Assembly: GCF_000716785.1 (NCBI RefSeq)
Contig: NZ_JNYY01000016.1
Location: forward strand, 62,001-126,000
Origin: Amycolatopsis vancoresmycina
GTDB taxonomy: Bacteria; Actinomycetota; Actinomycetes; Mycobacteriales; Pseudonocardiaceae
Direction: 5' to 3'
DNA length: 64,000 nucleotides
This document shows positions 25,691 through 34,081 of this stretch, piece after piece. A program made the translations under genes and the position numbers. The notes under the pieces were generated by a model that saw nothing but the letters and a program-made list of their open reading frames with translations, did not search any database and was not told the origin of the DNA. How positions within the stretch are numbered: the stretch's first letter is position 1; the number at the start of each line of letters is the position of its first letter.

Positions 25691-28423
25691 ATGTTCGAGA
25701 GGTTCACCGACCGCGCGCGGCGGGTGGTCGTTCTGGCTCAGGAACACGCCAGGATGCTCAACCACACCCACATCGACACCGAGCACCTCCTCCTGGGGCT
25801 GATCCACGAGGGTGAGGGGGTCGCCGCCAAGGCGCTGGCGACGCTGGGCATCGCGCTCGAGGACGTCCACCAGCAGGTCGAGGAGATCATCGGCCAGGGC
25901 CAGCAGGCGCCGAGCGGGCACATCCCGTTCACGCCGCGCGCCAAGAAGGTGCTGGAGCTGTCGCTGCGGGCGAAGGACGAGGTCGGCAACGAGGAGCACA
26001 AATCGCCATCCGCCATCGAACAGTTCGGCCGCAACCTCACCATGCTCGCGGTGAGCGGCGACCTCGACCCGGCCATCGGGCGCGCCAAGGAGATCGAGCA
26101 GGTCATGCAGGTGCTGTCCCGCCGGACCAAGAACACTCCCGTGCTCGTCGGCGAGCCCGGCGTCGGCGCGACCAACGTGGTCGAAGGTCTCGCCCGGCTC
26201 ATCGCCCAGGGTGAAGTGCCGGAGACGCTGAAGGACAAGCAGTTGTGCACCCTCGACCTCAGCTCACTGGCCGCCAAGCCGCCCGAGGACCTCAAGAAAG
26301 CGATCAAGGAAGTCCGCACGCGGGGTGACGTCATCCTGTTCGTCGACGAGATCCACACTCTCGTCGCCGCCGATGCCGACCCCCAGCTGGCGGATGCACG
26401 GGCCTTGCTCAAACCGATGCTGACCCGCGGCGAACTGCGGGTCATCGGCGCCACCACCGCGGACGAGTACCACCGGTACGTCGAGAAGGACCCCGCGCTG
26501 GACCGCAGTTGCCAGCCGATCCAGGTCGGCGAGCCGACGCTCGAGCATGCCATCGAAATCCTCAAGGGTGTGCGTGACCGGTACGAGGCACACCACCGGG
26601 TCTCGATCACCGACCCGGCTCTCGTCGCGGCGGTCACCCTGGCCAGCCGGTACGTCTCGGACCGGCCGTTGCCGGAAAGCGCGCTGGATCTCCTGGACAA
26701 AGCCGGTGCCCGGATGCGCATCCACCGTACCGCCCAACGTCCGGATCTGCGCGAGCTGGACGAGAAGCTCGCCGACGTGCGCCGCCAGAAAGACGACAAG
26801 ATCAACGACCAGGATTTCACGGCTGCCGCGGAACTGCGGGACACCGAGAAGCGATTACTGAAAGAAAAGGCTGAGCGCGAGAAACAGTGGCGGGAAGGCG
26901 ATCTCGACGTCATCTCCGAGATCGACGAGGACGAGATCATCCAGATCCTGGCCGAGGACACCGGAATCCCCGCCGAGACGATCCGCAACACCTGGTCACC
27001 GGCGGCCGAAACCCACCAGGAACCGCCCGGTGACGAGAACGCGTACCACCTCCTCAACGACCAGCCCGTCGCCGACGCCGCCGAAGACCTCCTGGGCGCC
27101 ACCGAAACCGCGCGCGGGATCGCGTCGATCCTGACCCGCACGCCGTCGCCGTTCGTGATGGCGATCGACGGTGGGTGGGGCACCGGCAAGAGCACCCTGC
27201 TGCGCCAGATCGAGGCCGCGTTGCCGGAAAGTCCCGACCTGGTAAAGGTTTCCTTCAACGCCTGGACGGCGCAGGCCGACAATGCTCTGGACTCCCTCAT
27301 CAAGTCCGTGATCATGAAGCTGGACGCGCGGCTGCTCCGGCGCTGGATCCGCAAGCTCTCGAAAAGCCGCCACACGCTCACCCTGCTGCGGCTCGCGTTC
27401 TCCGTCGCGACCCGGTTCTTCGGCATCTCGCGGCTGGCCGACGAACTGTGGGCCAAGCTCGAGGTGAACGCCAAGTCGCGCAACGAAATGCGCGACTGGA
27501 TCCAGAAGATCCTCGAAGACTGGACCAAGGACTCCCGGCTGCGCACGGGCCGCAACCTGGTGGTGTTCGTCGACGACCTCGACCGCTGCTCCGACGCCGT
27601 CGTGGTGCAGATCTGCGAGGCCGTGAAGCTGTACCTCGCCACGACCGGGGTGGTCTTCGTGATCGGCTGCGACCTGTCCGTGCTCGCCCGCGGTGTCTCG
27701 ACGTCGGCGCGCGGCGGCGAGGGCGAAGGCCGCACCTACCTGGAGAAGATCGTGCAGGTGGTCTACCGCATCCCCGTGCCGGACCGGACGAGCACCGTGC
27801 AGCTGGTGCACAGCTACGCCAAGCAGGCTGGTGTCGGCGGGTTCGTGGACGAGACCGTCACCAAGATCCTGGTGGAGCGGACCGAGGGCAACCCGAGGCG
27901 GATCAAGCGGATCATCAACAGCTTCGTCCTGCAGCAGAAGCTGAGCCCGGCCTGGCGGAAACCCCCGCTGGGCAGCGGCAGGCTCATCATCGTCATCGTC
28001 CTGCAGCACCTCTACCCGGCCGTCTACGAATCGCTCGTCAGCACCCAGACCGGCGCGGACCCGATCGGGGAGTTCCTCGACTACGCCGCGGTGCGCGGCC
28101 GCGTGACCGATCCGCCGGGGGCGAGCGACATGTGGTGGTCCACCGCCGGCCGGGTCTTCCGCCGCCACGGCATGATGCTCCCGGGCCGCGCCCCCGAGGC
28201 GCGCACCGAGCTCATCACGAACCTGGAGCGCCTGGAGCGCGAGCTGCCCGCCCACTTCGTCGAGCTGGCCACCAACGAAGCCCTGACCACGCTGTTGCGC
28301 GAACTGGGCGACCTCGAGACCCGCCTCGCGGTCCGCGCGCAACTGGTGAGCCGCCCGTTGAGCACCGGCTCGTTCCCGGCCGAGGCCCTCGATGCGGCGC
28401 CGGAGTCCTCGGCCACCGCGTGA
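25691..28423 (+). CDS. ClpC-derived N-half fused to a KAP family P-loop NTPase
   Basis: A 910-aa chimera. Residues 1-95 are near-identical in style to actinobacterial ClpC (FERFTDRARRVVVLAQEHAR, SGHIPFTPRAKKVLELSLR), but the second Clp_N repeat is missing. Residues about 110-340 are a ClpC D1 AAA domain. Its Walker A reads GEPGVGATN with Ala160 in place of Lys. The usual pore segment (YRGDFEER) is absent, and the Arg-finger pair is Arg272-Ser273 instead of RR; Walker B (VDEIH, Asp219-Glu220) is kept. Residues about 350-420 are the ClpC middle domain. In place of D2 there is a KAP NTPase with intact Walker A (GGWGTGKSTLL, Lys500) and Walker B (VVFVDDLDRC). No ClpP-docking loop is possible. D1 should be inactive while KAP is active. 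KAP proteins occur in phage defence and membrane-linked complexes; the role here is inference. Confidence 0.85.
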   Translation: MFERFTDRARRVVVLAQEHARMLNHTHIDTEHLLLGLIHEGEGVAAKALATLGIALEDVHQQVEEIIGQGQQAPSGHIPFTPRAKKVLELSLRAKDEVGNEEHKSPSAIEQFGRNLTMLAVSGDLDPAIGRAKEIEQVMQVLSRRTKNTPVLVGEPGVGATNVVEGLARLIAQGEVPETLKDKQLCTLDLSSLAAKPPEDLKKAIKEVRTRGDVILFVDEIHTLVAADADPQLADARALLKPMLTRGELRVIGATTADEYHRYVEKDPALDRSCQPIQVGEPTLEHAIEILKGVRDRYEAHHRVSITDPALVAAVTLASRYVSDRPLPESALDLLDKAGARMRIHRTAQRPDLRELDEKLADVRRQKDDKINDQDFTAAAELRDTEKRLLKEKAEREKQWREGDLDVISEIDEDEIIQILAEDTGIPAETIRNTWSPAAETHQEPPGDENAYHLLNDQPVADAAEDLLGATETARGIASILTRTPSPFVMAIDGGWGTGKSTLLRQIEAALPESPDLVKVSFNAWTAQADNALDSLIKSVIMKLDARLLRRWIRKLSKSRHTLTLLRLAFSVATRFFGISRLADELWAKLEVNAKSRNEMRDWIQKILEDWTKDSRLRTGRNLVVFVDDLDRCSDAVVVQICEAVKLYLATTGVVFVIGCDLSVLARGVSTSARGGEGEGRTYLEKIVQVVYRIPVPDRTSTVQLVHSYAKQAGVGGFVDETVTKILVERTEGNPRRIKRIINSFVLQQKLSPAWRKPPLGSGRLIIVIVLQHLYPAVYESLVSTQTGADPIGEFLDYAAVRGRVTDPPGASDMWWSTAGRVFRRHGMMLPGRAPEARTELITNLERLERELPAHFVELATNEALTTLLRELGDLETRLAVRAQLVSRPLSTGSFPAEALDAAPESSATA

Positions 28424-28486
28424 TCCCTTCGTTGACCGGCGCCCGGCGTACTCCGTAGGTTCGGTGCGGAACGAGGGAGGTCCGGG

Positions 28487-29368
28487 ATGAGCCACCTGGT
28501 GCGGTTCGCCGACGGTCCGGGCGGCGTCCGCGTCGGCCTGCTCACCGGCGAGCAGCTGCGGCCGCTCGCGGTGACGTCGATGGGCGACCTGCTGCGCCGG
28601 CCGGTGGCGGAGATCCGCGAGCTGGCCGAGACCGCGGGCGAACCCGTGTCCGCGACCGGGGCGCGCCTGCTGCCGCCGCTGGACGGGCGGATGGAAGTGT
28701 GGGCCGCCGGCGTGACGTACCTGCGTTCCGAAGAGGCCCGCCGCGAGGAGAGCGCCGACGAGGACGTCTACGCGCGGGTGTACCGGGCGGAGCGGCCGGA
28801 GCTGTTCTTCAAGTCCGCCGCCTGGCGCGTGGTCACCGACGGCGAGCCGATTGCCCTCCGCGCGGATTCCGCCAACAACGTGCCGGAGCCGGAGCTCGGC
28901 CTGCTGCTGACCGGCACCGGCGAGATCGCCGGGTACGTGGTGGTCGACGACGTCAGCTCCCGCAGCATCGAAGGCGAGAACCCGCTGTACCTCCCGCAGG
29001 CCAAGATCTACACCGGGTCGTGCGCGGTGTCGGCGCGGGTGCGGCCGGCGTGGGAGGTGCCGGACCCGCGGTCGCTCGCCATCCGGATGCGCATCCTGCG
29101 CGACGGGCACGAGGTGTTCGCGGGCGAAGCCGGCACCGCCCAGCTGAACCGCGAACCGGCCGACCTGGTCGAATACCTGTGGCGCGACAACGACTTCCCC
29201 GACGGCGCCGTGCTCTCGACCGGCACCTCCGTCGTGCCCGGGCTCGACCTCGGGCTGCGGCCGGGAGACGTGGTCGAGATCGAGATCACCGAGATCGGGT
29301 CGCTGCGCTCCCCCGTGGTCCTGGGCGCGGACGACGTGCGCCGGGTGCTCGCCGCGCGCCCGGGGTAG
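28487..29368 (+). CDS. Fumarylacetoacetate hydrolase family enzyme
   Basis: A 293-aa enzyme. The FAH fold is shown by GVTYLRSEEARREES, ELFFKSAAWRVV, NNVPEPELGLLL (metal-binding Glu pair), VVVDDVSSRSIEGENPLYLPQ (metal Asp and substrate loop) and LSTGTSVVPG near the C-terminus. The LPQAKIY segment resembles 2-keto-3-deoxy sugar-acid dehydratases of the family more than true fumarylacetoacetases. The ATG follows GAGGGAGG. It stands alone, convergent with the oxidoreductase gene. Confidence 0.8.
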   Translation: MSHLVRFADGPGGVRVGLLTGEQLRPLAVTSMGDLLRRPVAEIRELAETAGEPVSATGARLLPPLDGRMEVWAAGVTYLRSEEARREESADEDVYARVYRAERPELFFKSAAWRVVTDGEPIALRADSANNVPEPELGLLLTGTGEIAGYVVVDDVSSRSIEGENPLYLPQAKIYTGSCAVSARVRPAWEVPDPRSLAIRMRILRDGHEVFAGEAGTAQLNREPADLVEYLWRDNDFPDGAVLSTGTSVVPGLDLGLRPGDVVEIEITEIGSLRSPVVLGADDVRRVLAARPG

Positions 29369-29378
29369 GGCCCCGCGG

Positions 29379-30272
29379 TCAGACGAGCAGAACGCGCCGG
29401 CCCCGGGTGTGGCCGGCCTGGCTGTCGATGTGCGCCGCCGCCGCGTCGGCGAGGGGGTACGCCCGCTCGACCGGGATGTGGAGTTCTCCGCGGGCAATCA
29501 GGCCGACGGCCTCGGCGAGCGCGTCCGGCACGCTGCCGGCCACCCCGGAGAACCGGACGCCGAACTCGGGGGCGCGCAGGTCGGCGATCGTGATCACCTT
29601 CGCCGGATCGCCGGTCAGCGCGGCCAGTTCGCCGAGCACGCCCGAGCCCGCCAGGTCCAGGGCCGCGTCCACCCGGCCGAGCGCCCGGACGCGCTCCACC
29701 CAGCCCTCCCCGTAGGTCGTGGCCGCCGCGCCCAGGCCGCGCAGGTAGTCCTGGTTCGCCGCCCCGGCCGTGCCGATGACCTTGATCCCGCGGACGCGGG
29801 CGAGCTGCAGCACCGCCGTGCCCACACCCCCGGACGCGCCGCTGACCAGCAGTGTCTGCCCGGCCGCCACCCCGGTTTCGCGCAGCACGCGCAGCGCGGT
29901 CTCGACCACCGACGGGTATCCGGCCGCCTCCTCGAACGTCAGCCCCTCGGGCATCCGCGCCCACGCCGACAACACCGCGAACTCCGCGTACGTGTTCCTG
30001 CCCTCGCCGAAGACGAAGTCGCCGGCCCGGACCCCCTCGACGCCCGCGCCGACCTCGTCCACCACCCCGGCGGCGTCCAGGCCGACCCCGGCCGGCAGCT
30101 CGATCGGGTGCGCGCCGAGCACCTGCCCTTCCCGCAGCCGCCAGTCGACGGGGTTCACCCCCGCCGCCCGCACCGCGATGCGCACCTGGCCGGGACCGGC
30201 GTGGGGTTCCTCCGCGTCCACCAGGCGCAGCACCTCGGGACCGCCGAACTCGCTGAATCCGATCATCTTCAT
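29379..30272 (-). CDS. Zinc-independent NADPH:quinone oxidoreductase-type MDR protein
   Basis: A 297-aa medium-chain reductase. It has a GroES-like N-terminus (PGQVRIAVRAAGVNPVDW), a Rossmann motif SGASGGVGTAVLQLA, and the C-terminal HIPVERAYPLADAAAAH. No structural or catalytic zinc Cys ligands are present, so it resembles quinone/enone reductases using NADPH. It is divergent from a TetR gene with operator-like repeats in the 69-bp gap, which makes repression by that TetR likely. Confidence 0.83.
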   Translation of the reverse strand: MKMIGFSEFGGPEVLRLVDAEEPHAGPGQVRIAVRAAGVNPVDWRLREGQVLGAHPIELPAGVGLDAAGVVDEVGAGVEGVRAGDFVFGEGRNTYAEFAVLSAWARMPEGLTFEEAAGYPSVVETALRVLRETGVAAGQTLLVSGASGGVGTAVLQLARVRGIKVIGTAGAANQDYLRGLGAAATTYGEGWVERVRALGRVDAALDLAGSGVLGELAALTGDPAKVITIADLRAPEFGVRFSGVAGSVPDALAEAVGLIARGELHIPVERAYPLADAAAAHIDSQAGHTRGRRVLLV

Positions 30273-30285
30273 GCCGCGACCGTAG

Positions 30286-30300
30286 CACTAACGGTTAGTG
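30286..30300. promoter_or_regulatory. Palindrome in oxidoreductase/TetR divergent promoter
   Basis: CACTAAC-G-GTTAGTG, a perfect 15-bp palindrome 14 bp upstream of the oxidoreductase ATG. A second half-like copy, ACGGTTAG, follows at 30308-30315. Fits a TetR dimer site. Confidence 0.6.
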
Positions 30301-30329
30301 TTTTGAAACGGTTAGCTTTACGTACCTGC

Positions 30330-30335
30330 TAGTCT
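30330..30335 (+). promoter_or_regulatory. Candidate -10 box for leaderless tetR
   Basis: TAGTCT ends 6 nt before the GTG at 30342; no ribosome site is present. Confidence 0.4.
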
Positions 30336-30341
30336 CAGGCC

Positions 30342-30905
30342 GTGACCGCGCCACCCGGGCGTCGCGAGCGCAAGAAGGCCGCGACCCGCCAGAAGATCGC
30401 CGGAACGGCCCTGCGCCTGTTCCTCGAGCGCGGCTACGACCCGGTGGGCATCCGGGACGTGGCCGCCGAAGCCGACGTCGCCGTCACCACCGTCTTCGCC
30501 CACTTCGCCTCGAAAGAGGCCCTGGTGTTCGAGCAGGACGAGAACTTCGAACACCGGCTCACCCAGGCCGTCGCCGAGCTCGCGGGTGAACCGCTGATCC
30601 CCGTGCTGCACCGCGAAATCCGCGCCATGGTCCGCCACTGCGCGGCGCCCGGCCGGGCGCCCGTCCGGGACATGATCGGCTCTTCGCCCGCCTTGCGGGA
30701 CTACGAGGACGCCATGTTGCTGCGGTACGCCGAGTCGCTGGCCGCGGCCATCACCGCCGCCCCCGGCCTCGACCGCACCCCGACGGCGTGCCGGGCCCTC
30801 GCGCGCTTCGTCATCGACGCGTACGCGATCGCCCGCGACGCCGCCGATCCCGAAGCCGCGCTGGGCGAAACCTTCCGGATGATCGAAGCGGCGTGGAACG
30901 CGTGA
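30342..30905 (+). CDS. TetR family transcriptional regulator
   Basis: A 187-aa regulator. The N-terminal HTH reads RKKAATRQKIAGTALRLFLE, then IRDVAAEADVAVTTVFAHFASKEALV, a classic TetR recognition helix region. The C-terminal ligand domain is divergent. The GTG start at 30342 has no ribosome site but a -10 box 6 nt upstream. The palindromes in the intergenic region probably mediate control of itself and the divergent oxidoreductase. Confidence 0.85.
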   Translation: MTAPPGRRERKKAATRQKIAGTALRLFLERGYDPVGIRDVAAEADVAVTTVFAHFASKEALVFEQDENFEHRLTQAVAELAGEPLIPVLHREIRAMVRHCAAPGRAPVRDMIGSSPALRDYEDAMLLRYAESLAAAITAAPGLDRTPTACRALARFVIDAYAIARDAADPEAALGETFRMIEAAWNA

Positions 30906-30914
30906 GGCTTCGCC

Positions 30915-30920
30915 TACATT
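30915..30920 (+). promoter_or_regulatory. Candidate -10 box for a leaderless ICL-like gene
   Basis: TACATT lies 7 nt before the ATG at 30928, only 10 bp after the tetR stop, implying independent transcription of the next gene. Confidence 0.4.
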
Positions 30921-30927
30921 GGACGGC

Positions 30928-31698
30928 ATGATCTCGACCGCCGAGAAGGCCACCCTCCTGCAGGAGCTGCACGCCGCTCCCGAGCTGCTGCTCGTCGTCA
31001 ACGTCTGGGACGCCATCACCGCCAAGGTCGTCGCCGAGACGCCCGGGACGAAGGCGCTCGCGACGCCGAGCCACGGCATCGCCGCCTCGCGCGGCTACCC
31101 CGACGGCGAGAAGATCCCCCGCGACGAAATGATCGCCGAGGTCGCCCTCATCGTGCGCAACGCCGGCGACCTGCCGGTCACCGCCGACCTGGAAGCCGGC
31201 TACGGCGACCCGGGCGGCACGGTGGCGCGGGCGATCGAGGCCGGCGCCGTCGGCGCCAACCTGGAAGACCGGATGAAGCCGCTGGGCGAAGCGGTGAAGG
31301 CCGTCGAAGCCGCCGTCGCGGCCGCCCGGTCGGCCGGCATCGACTTCGTCCTCAACGCCCGCACCGACGCCTTCCTCAAGACCGACCCCGACACCGCACT
31401 GGCCGAAGCCATCACCCGCGGCCGCGCCTACCTCGACGCGGGCGCGTCCAACTTCTTCGTGCCCGGCAAGCTGGACGAGAGCCAGGTGGCGCGCCTGGTC
31501 GAGGAACTGGGCGAGCGGAAGGTCAACCTGATCGGCATCCCCGGTTCGATTTCGTTGGCGCGAGCCCAGGAACTGGGCGTGTCCCGGGTGTCGTACGGCC
31601 CGTGGAGCCAGAACGTGGCACTGACGGCGTTGGCCAAGCTGGCTGAGGACGTCTACGCGGGCGGCGGGCTTCCGGCGGACACCCGCAAGCTCAACTGA
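30928..31698 (+). CDS. Isocitrate lyase/PEP mutase superfamily enzyme
   Basis: A 256-aa TIM-barrel protein. It has VVNVWDAITAKVV, ATPSHGIAASRGYPDG, TADLEAGYG with the Mg2+-binding acids, ANLEDRMKP and GVSRVSYGPWSQNVAL. The central catalytic KKCGH loop of isocitrate lyase is absent, so a carboxy-PEP mutase-like or oxaloacetase-like activity is likelier. The ATG at 30928 sits 7 nt after a -10 box (leaderless); a TTG at 30919 lies inside that promoter and is rejected. It is a paralogue of the gene at 14101-14859. Confidence 0.82.
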   Translation: MISTAEKATLLQELHAAPELLLVVNVWDAITAKVVAETPGTKALATPSHGIAASRGYPDGEKIPRDEMIAEVALIVRNAGDLPVTADLEAGYGDPGGTVARAIEAGAVGANLEDRMKPLGEAVKAVEAAVAAARSAGIDFVLNARTDAFLKTDPDTALAEAITRGRAYLDAGASNFFVPGKLDESQVARLVEELGERKVNLIGIPGSISLARAQELGVSRVSYGPWSQNVALTALAKLAEDVYAGGGLPADTRKLN

Positions 31699-31902
31699 CC
31701 CGGCTTCGCCCGCACCGGGGCTGATCGGAGTCCGCCATCCGTCGACGGCACCCTTCCCCCGGTTGCGGGAAACCGTTGGTCGAATGGCGGTGATTCCGCA
31801 TTGATTCCCACCTGTTCGGACGAGTGAGCACACAGAAAGACTCAATTACGATATGAGGGTCGTGTTTGAAACTCACACCCAACGATCGAATTGGAGTCAC
31901 GG

Positions 31903-32199
31903 ATGTCGCGGCGCTTTATTCTGCCCATTTTCGTTGCTGCCGCAGTCATCGGCGGGTTGGCCGTCGAATCGACTGCGGCTTCGGCGGAGGTCCAGATCAA
32001 ATCGTCGTGCCGGGTGACCACGGCCAGTTCCCTGTCGCTGTGGAATGACCCGTGGTTCGGTTCCGTGGTGGGCACGTGGGGACCGAACCACGTGTTCACC
32101 GAATACGGTATCGAGGGCGCCAACCGCTACCGCACCGCGACGGCGTCGGGCGCGACCGTGTGGGTTTCCGCGGATCCCGCGTGGTCGCGCCCCTGCTGA
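31903..32199 (+). CDS. Small exported protein, SH3-like
   Basis: A 98-aa precursor. The signal peptide MSRRFILPIFVAAAVIGGLA has its likely cleavage after SAASA near residue 28, followed by a mature domain of about 70 residues. That domain has two Cys (SSCRVTT and the final RPC) that may form one disulphide. It is rich in Trp/Gly (WNDPWFGSVVGTWGPNH) and resembles small bacterial SH3-like modules that touch cell wall. The ATG at 31903 follows GGAG. A TACGAT box at 31847-31852 may be its promoter. Confidence 0.6.
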   Translation: MSRRFILPIFVAAAVIGGLAVESTAASAEVQIKSSCRVTTASSLSLWNDPWFGSVVGTWGPNHVFTEYGIEGANRYRTATASGATVWVSADPAWSRPC

Positions 32200-32250
32200 A
32201 GCTGGCCGCGGCCGGGGCAGCCTGACGGCTCGACGCTCAACTGACCCCGA

Positions 32251-33303
32251 TCAGCGCCTGTCCCGCCGCCGCGCCAGGGCGAGCAGCGTCAGTCCGGCCG
32301 CCACCAGCGCGAGCAGCGTGGCTGCCTGCGCCGGCAGCGCGGCGACGCCGGTTCCGGCGAGGCCGTCGTGCGGTCCGGTGCCACCCGGCGGGGTTCCGAC
32401 CGGCGTGACGCTCACCGAGCTGGCCGGCGATGAGGTGACCGGCGTCGTGGTCGTGGCGGCGCTCGAAGAACCGGTCGTCGTCGAAGTCGGGGAACCGGTC
32501 GTCGTCGGAGTCGGGGAACCGGTCGTCGAAGTCGGGCTCGGCGAAGTCGAAGGGGTAGGCACCGTGGAGCTGGTCGGCGGCCGAGCCCCGCAGTGCGCTT
32601 CGACTTCGCCGAGGTGCAACGACGTCAACGGACCGTCGTACACCGCTTTCCCGTCGCCGTCCTTCAACGAAGCCGTCACGTCGATGTCCAGGCCGGCCCG
32701 CGCGTAGTCCTGACGGCTCTGCGCGGCCGGATCCTGGAACGGCGTGACCACGACCACCAGCGTGCTCCGGCCGACCTCGGGAGCACCCAGCTCCGCACCG
32801 GTCACGCTCACCTCGTTCCGGCCCGCGTGCAGCACGTGCCCGAGCACCGAGATCACGCCGCTGTTGGTGCGGTTGTAGGCGAGCGCCCACGGCCCGACCG
32901 GCGGCGGCACGCATTCGGCGTACGAATCGAGCGACGCCACCCGGAGGAACGGCTTTCCCTTGACCTTCAGCTCCAGTGCCGTCAGCTGTGCCTGGGCCCA
33001 GTTCTTGGCCGGGTCGGCCGACGTCCGGGTCTCCTTCGTCGCGATGCCGATCCTGTCCAGCATCCCGTCCGGATCGCCGAAGTCCCCGTTGTCGACGTCG
33101 CCCAAGGCGGCGGATTCCGCCACCCCGTACCGGCCGGTGTAGGCGTCAAGACCGAGCGCTTCGACCGGCGACGTAGTCAGCCGGACGAGCGTGGCGGTCG
33201 CGGGCGCGGAGGACCGCGGCACCGGCACGGCCAGCGCAAGCGTCACGGCGCCCGCGGCGACGGCCAAGCCGGTCAGGACGTGGGTCAGGCGGAGCGAAGG
33301 CAC
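32251..33303 (-). CDS. LAxTG-anchored surface protein (SCO1860-like)
   Basis: A protein of about 350 aa. It has an N-terminal signal (HVLTGLAVAAGAVTLALAVP), a folded ectodomain of about 220 residues with two Cys (ECVPPP, HCGARP), and a Thr/Ser/Pro-rich stalk with TTTGSPTSTTTGSS-like repeats. It ends in a sorting signal: LAGTG, a hydrophobic stretch AATLLALVAAGLTLLALA and RRRDRR. LAxTG is the class E sortase motif of high-GC actinobacteria. No sortase gene is nearby. The GTG at 33303 places the signal peptide correctly; an in-frame ATG at 33348 adds 15 residues. Confidence 0.75.
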   Translation of the reverse strand: MPSLRLTHVLTGLAVAAGAVTLALAVPVPRSSAPATATLVRLTTSPVEALGLDAYTGRYGVAESAALGDVDNGDFGDPDGMLDRIGIATKETRTSADPAKNWAQAQLTALELKVKGKPFLRVASLDSYAECVPPPVGPWALAYNRTNSGVISVLGHVLHAGRNEVSVTGAELGAPEVGRSTLVVVVTPFQDPAAQSRQDYARAGLDIDVTASLKDGDGKAVYDGPLTSLHLGEVEAHCGARPPTSSTVPTPSTSPSPTSTTGSPTPTTTGSPTSTTTGSSSAATTTTPVTSSPASSVSVTPVGTPPGGTGPHDGLAGTGVAALPAQAATLLALVAAGLTLLALARRRDRR

Positions 33304-33452
33304 CGGATCAACAAAACACAGCTGATCACGACGGACGACCGGGATCACTGGTTCGGTGGCGCTGATCAGCCGATGGTGTGACGCCGCCGGCGCGGCACAC
33401 CGTTCTTGTTCTTCAGGGAGCGGTACTGGTGGTCTTCATGCCGAGGACACGC

Positions 33453-33950
33453 TCAACGGTCCGCGGGCTCCGAGCCGGGCTCGGTCCCGGGCCAGGTCTG
33501 CGGAGCGGGACCGAACGCCCGCCGGGCCGCGCGGACCGCCAAGGCGGCGACGGTGGCGTCGGCACTGTCGCCGATCACCGCGCCGATCCCGAACGGAGCC
33601 TCCCGGCCGAGCACGATGACGCCCTGCTTGGTGCCGTACTCGGTGACGAAGTTCTTCCCCAGGACGCGGTCCGCTCGGCCGCCTTGCCCACGATGGTCGA
33701 CGAACTCGACTGGCCGAGCAGAACCCCCATCACCAACGTCCGCCGACGCTCGATCTCGTCCAGCCGGACCCTGTGGACCTCGGCGACCGAGAGCACGAAC
33801 AAGACGCTCAGTTCAAGCGAGGAAAAAGCCTCGCCCGCCGACAGCGCCAGCGCGACCCCGGTACCGGCAGCAGGCGCCGCCGCCGTCGCCCCGGCCGCGG
33901 CGCCCCCACGTCGTCACCTTGACGCCCAGTTTCGCAGCACCCCGCCAAGG
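33453..33950 (-). pseudogene. Frameshifted remnant of a Gly/Ala-rich membrane protein
   Basis: Conserved-looking segments occur in different minus-strand frames. GPWRGAAKLGVKVTTWG is followed after a frame change by AGTGVALALSAGEAFSSLEL and FVLSVAEVHRVRLDEIERRR-TLVMGVLLG. After a second break come GKNFVTEYGTKQGVIVLGR, EAPFGIGAVIG and RAARRAFGPAPQTWP, ending at a stop at 33453-33455. The order and lack of frame continuity indicate a decayed gene with an internal deletion. It resembles uncharacterised, EcsC-like actinobacterial proteins, but that assignment is weak. It forms the left edge of the low-GC island; nothing else is visible from 33349 to 34081. Confidence 0.55.
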
Positions 33951-34081
33951 CCCATCGATCACCCACGCCCGGCGCCCGAAACAGCGAGAGGCGGTGCCTA
34001 CACTGGACGGCGCAGGGACCCGGCAGTCAGTCATCCGTCGTCTGGCGCGGCCAGGCCAGTCCAGCGAGGTGAGCAGAGCGG

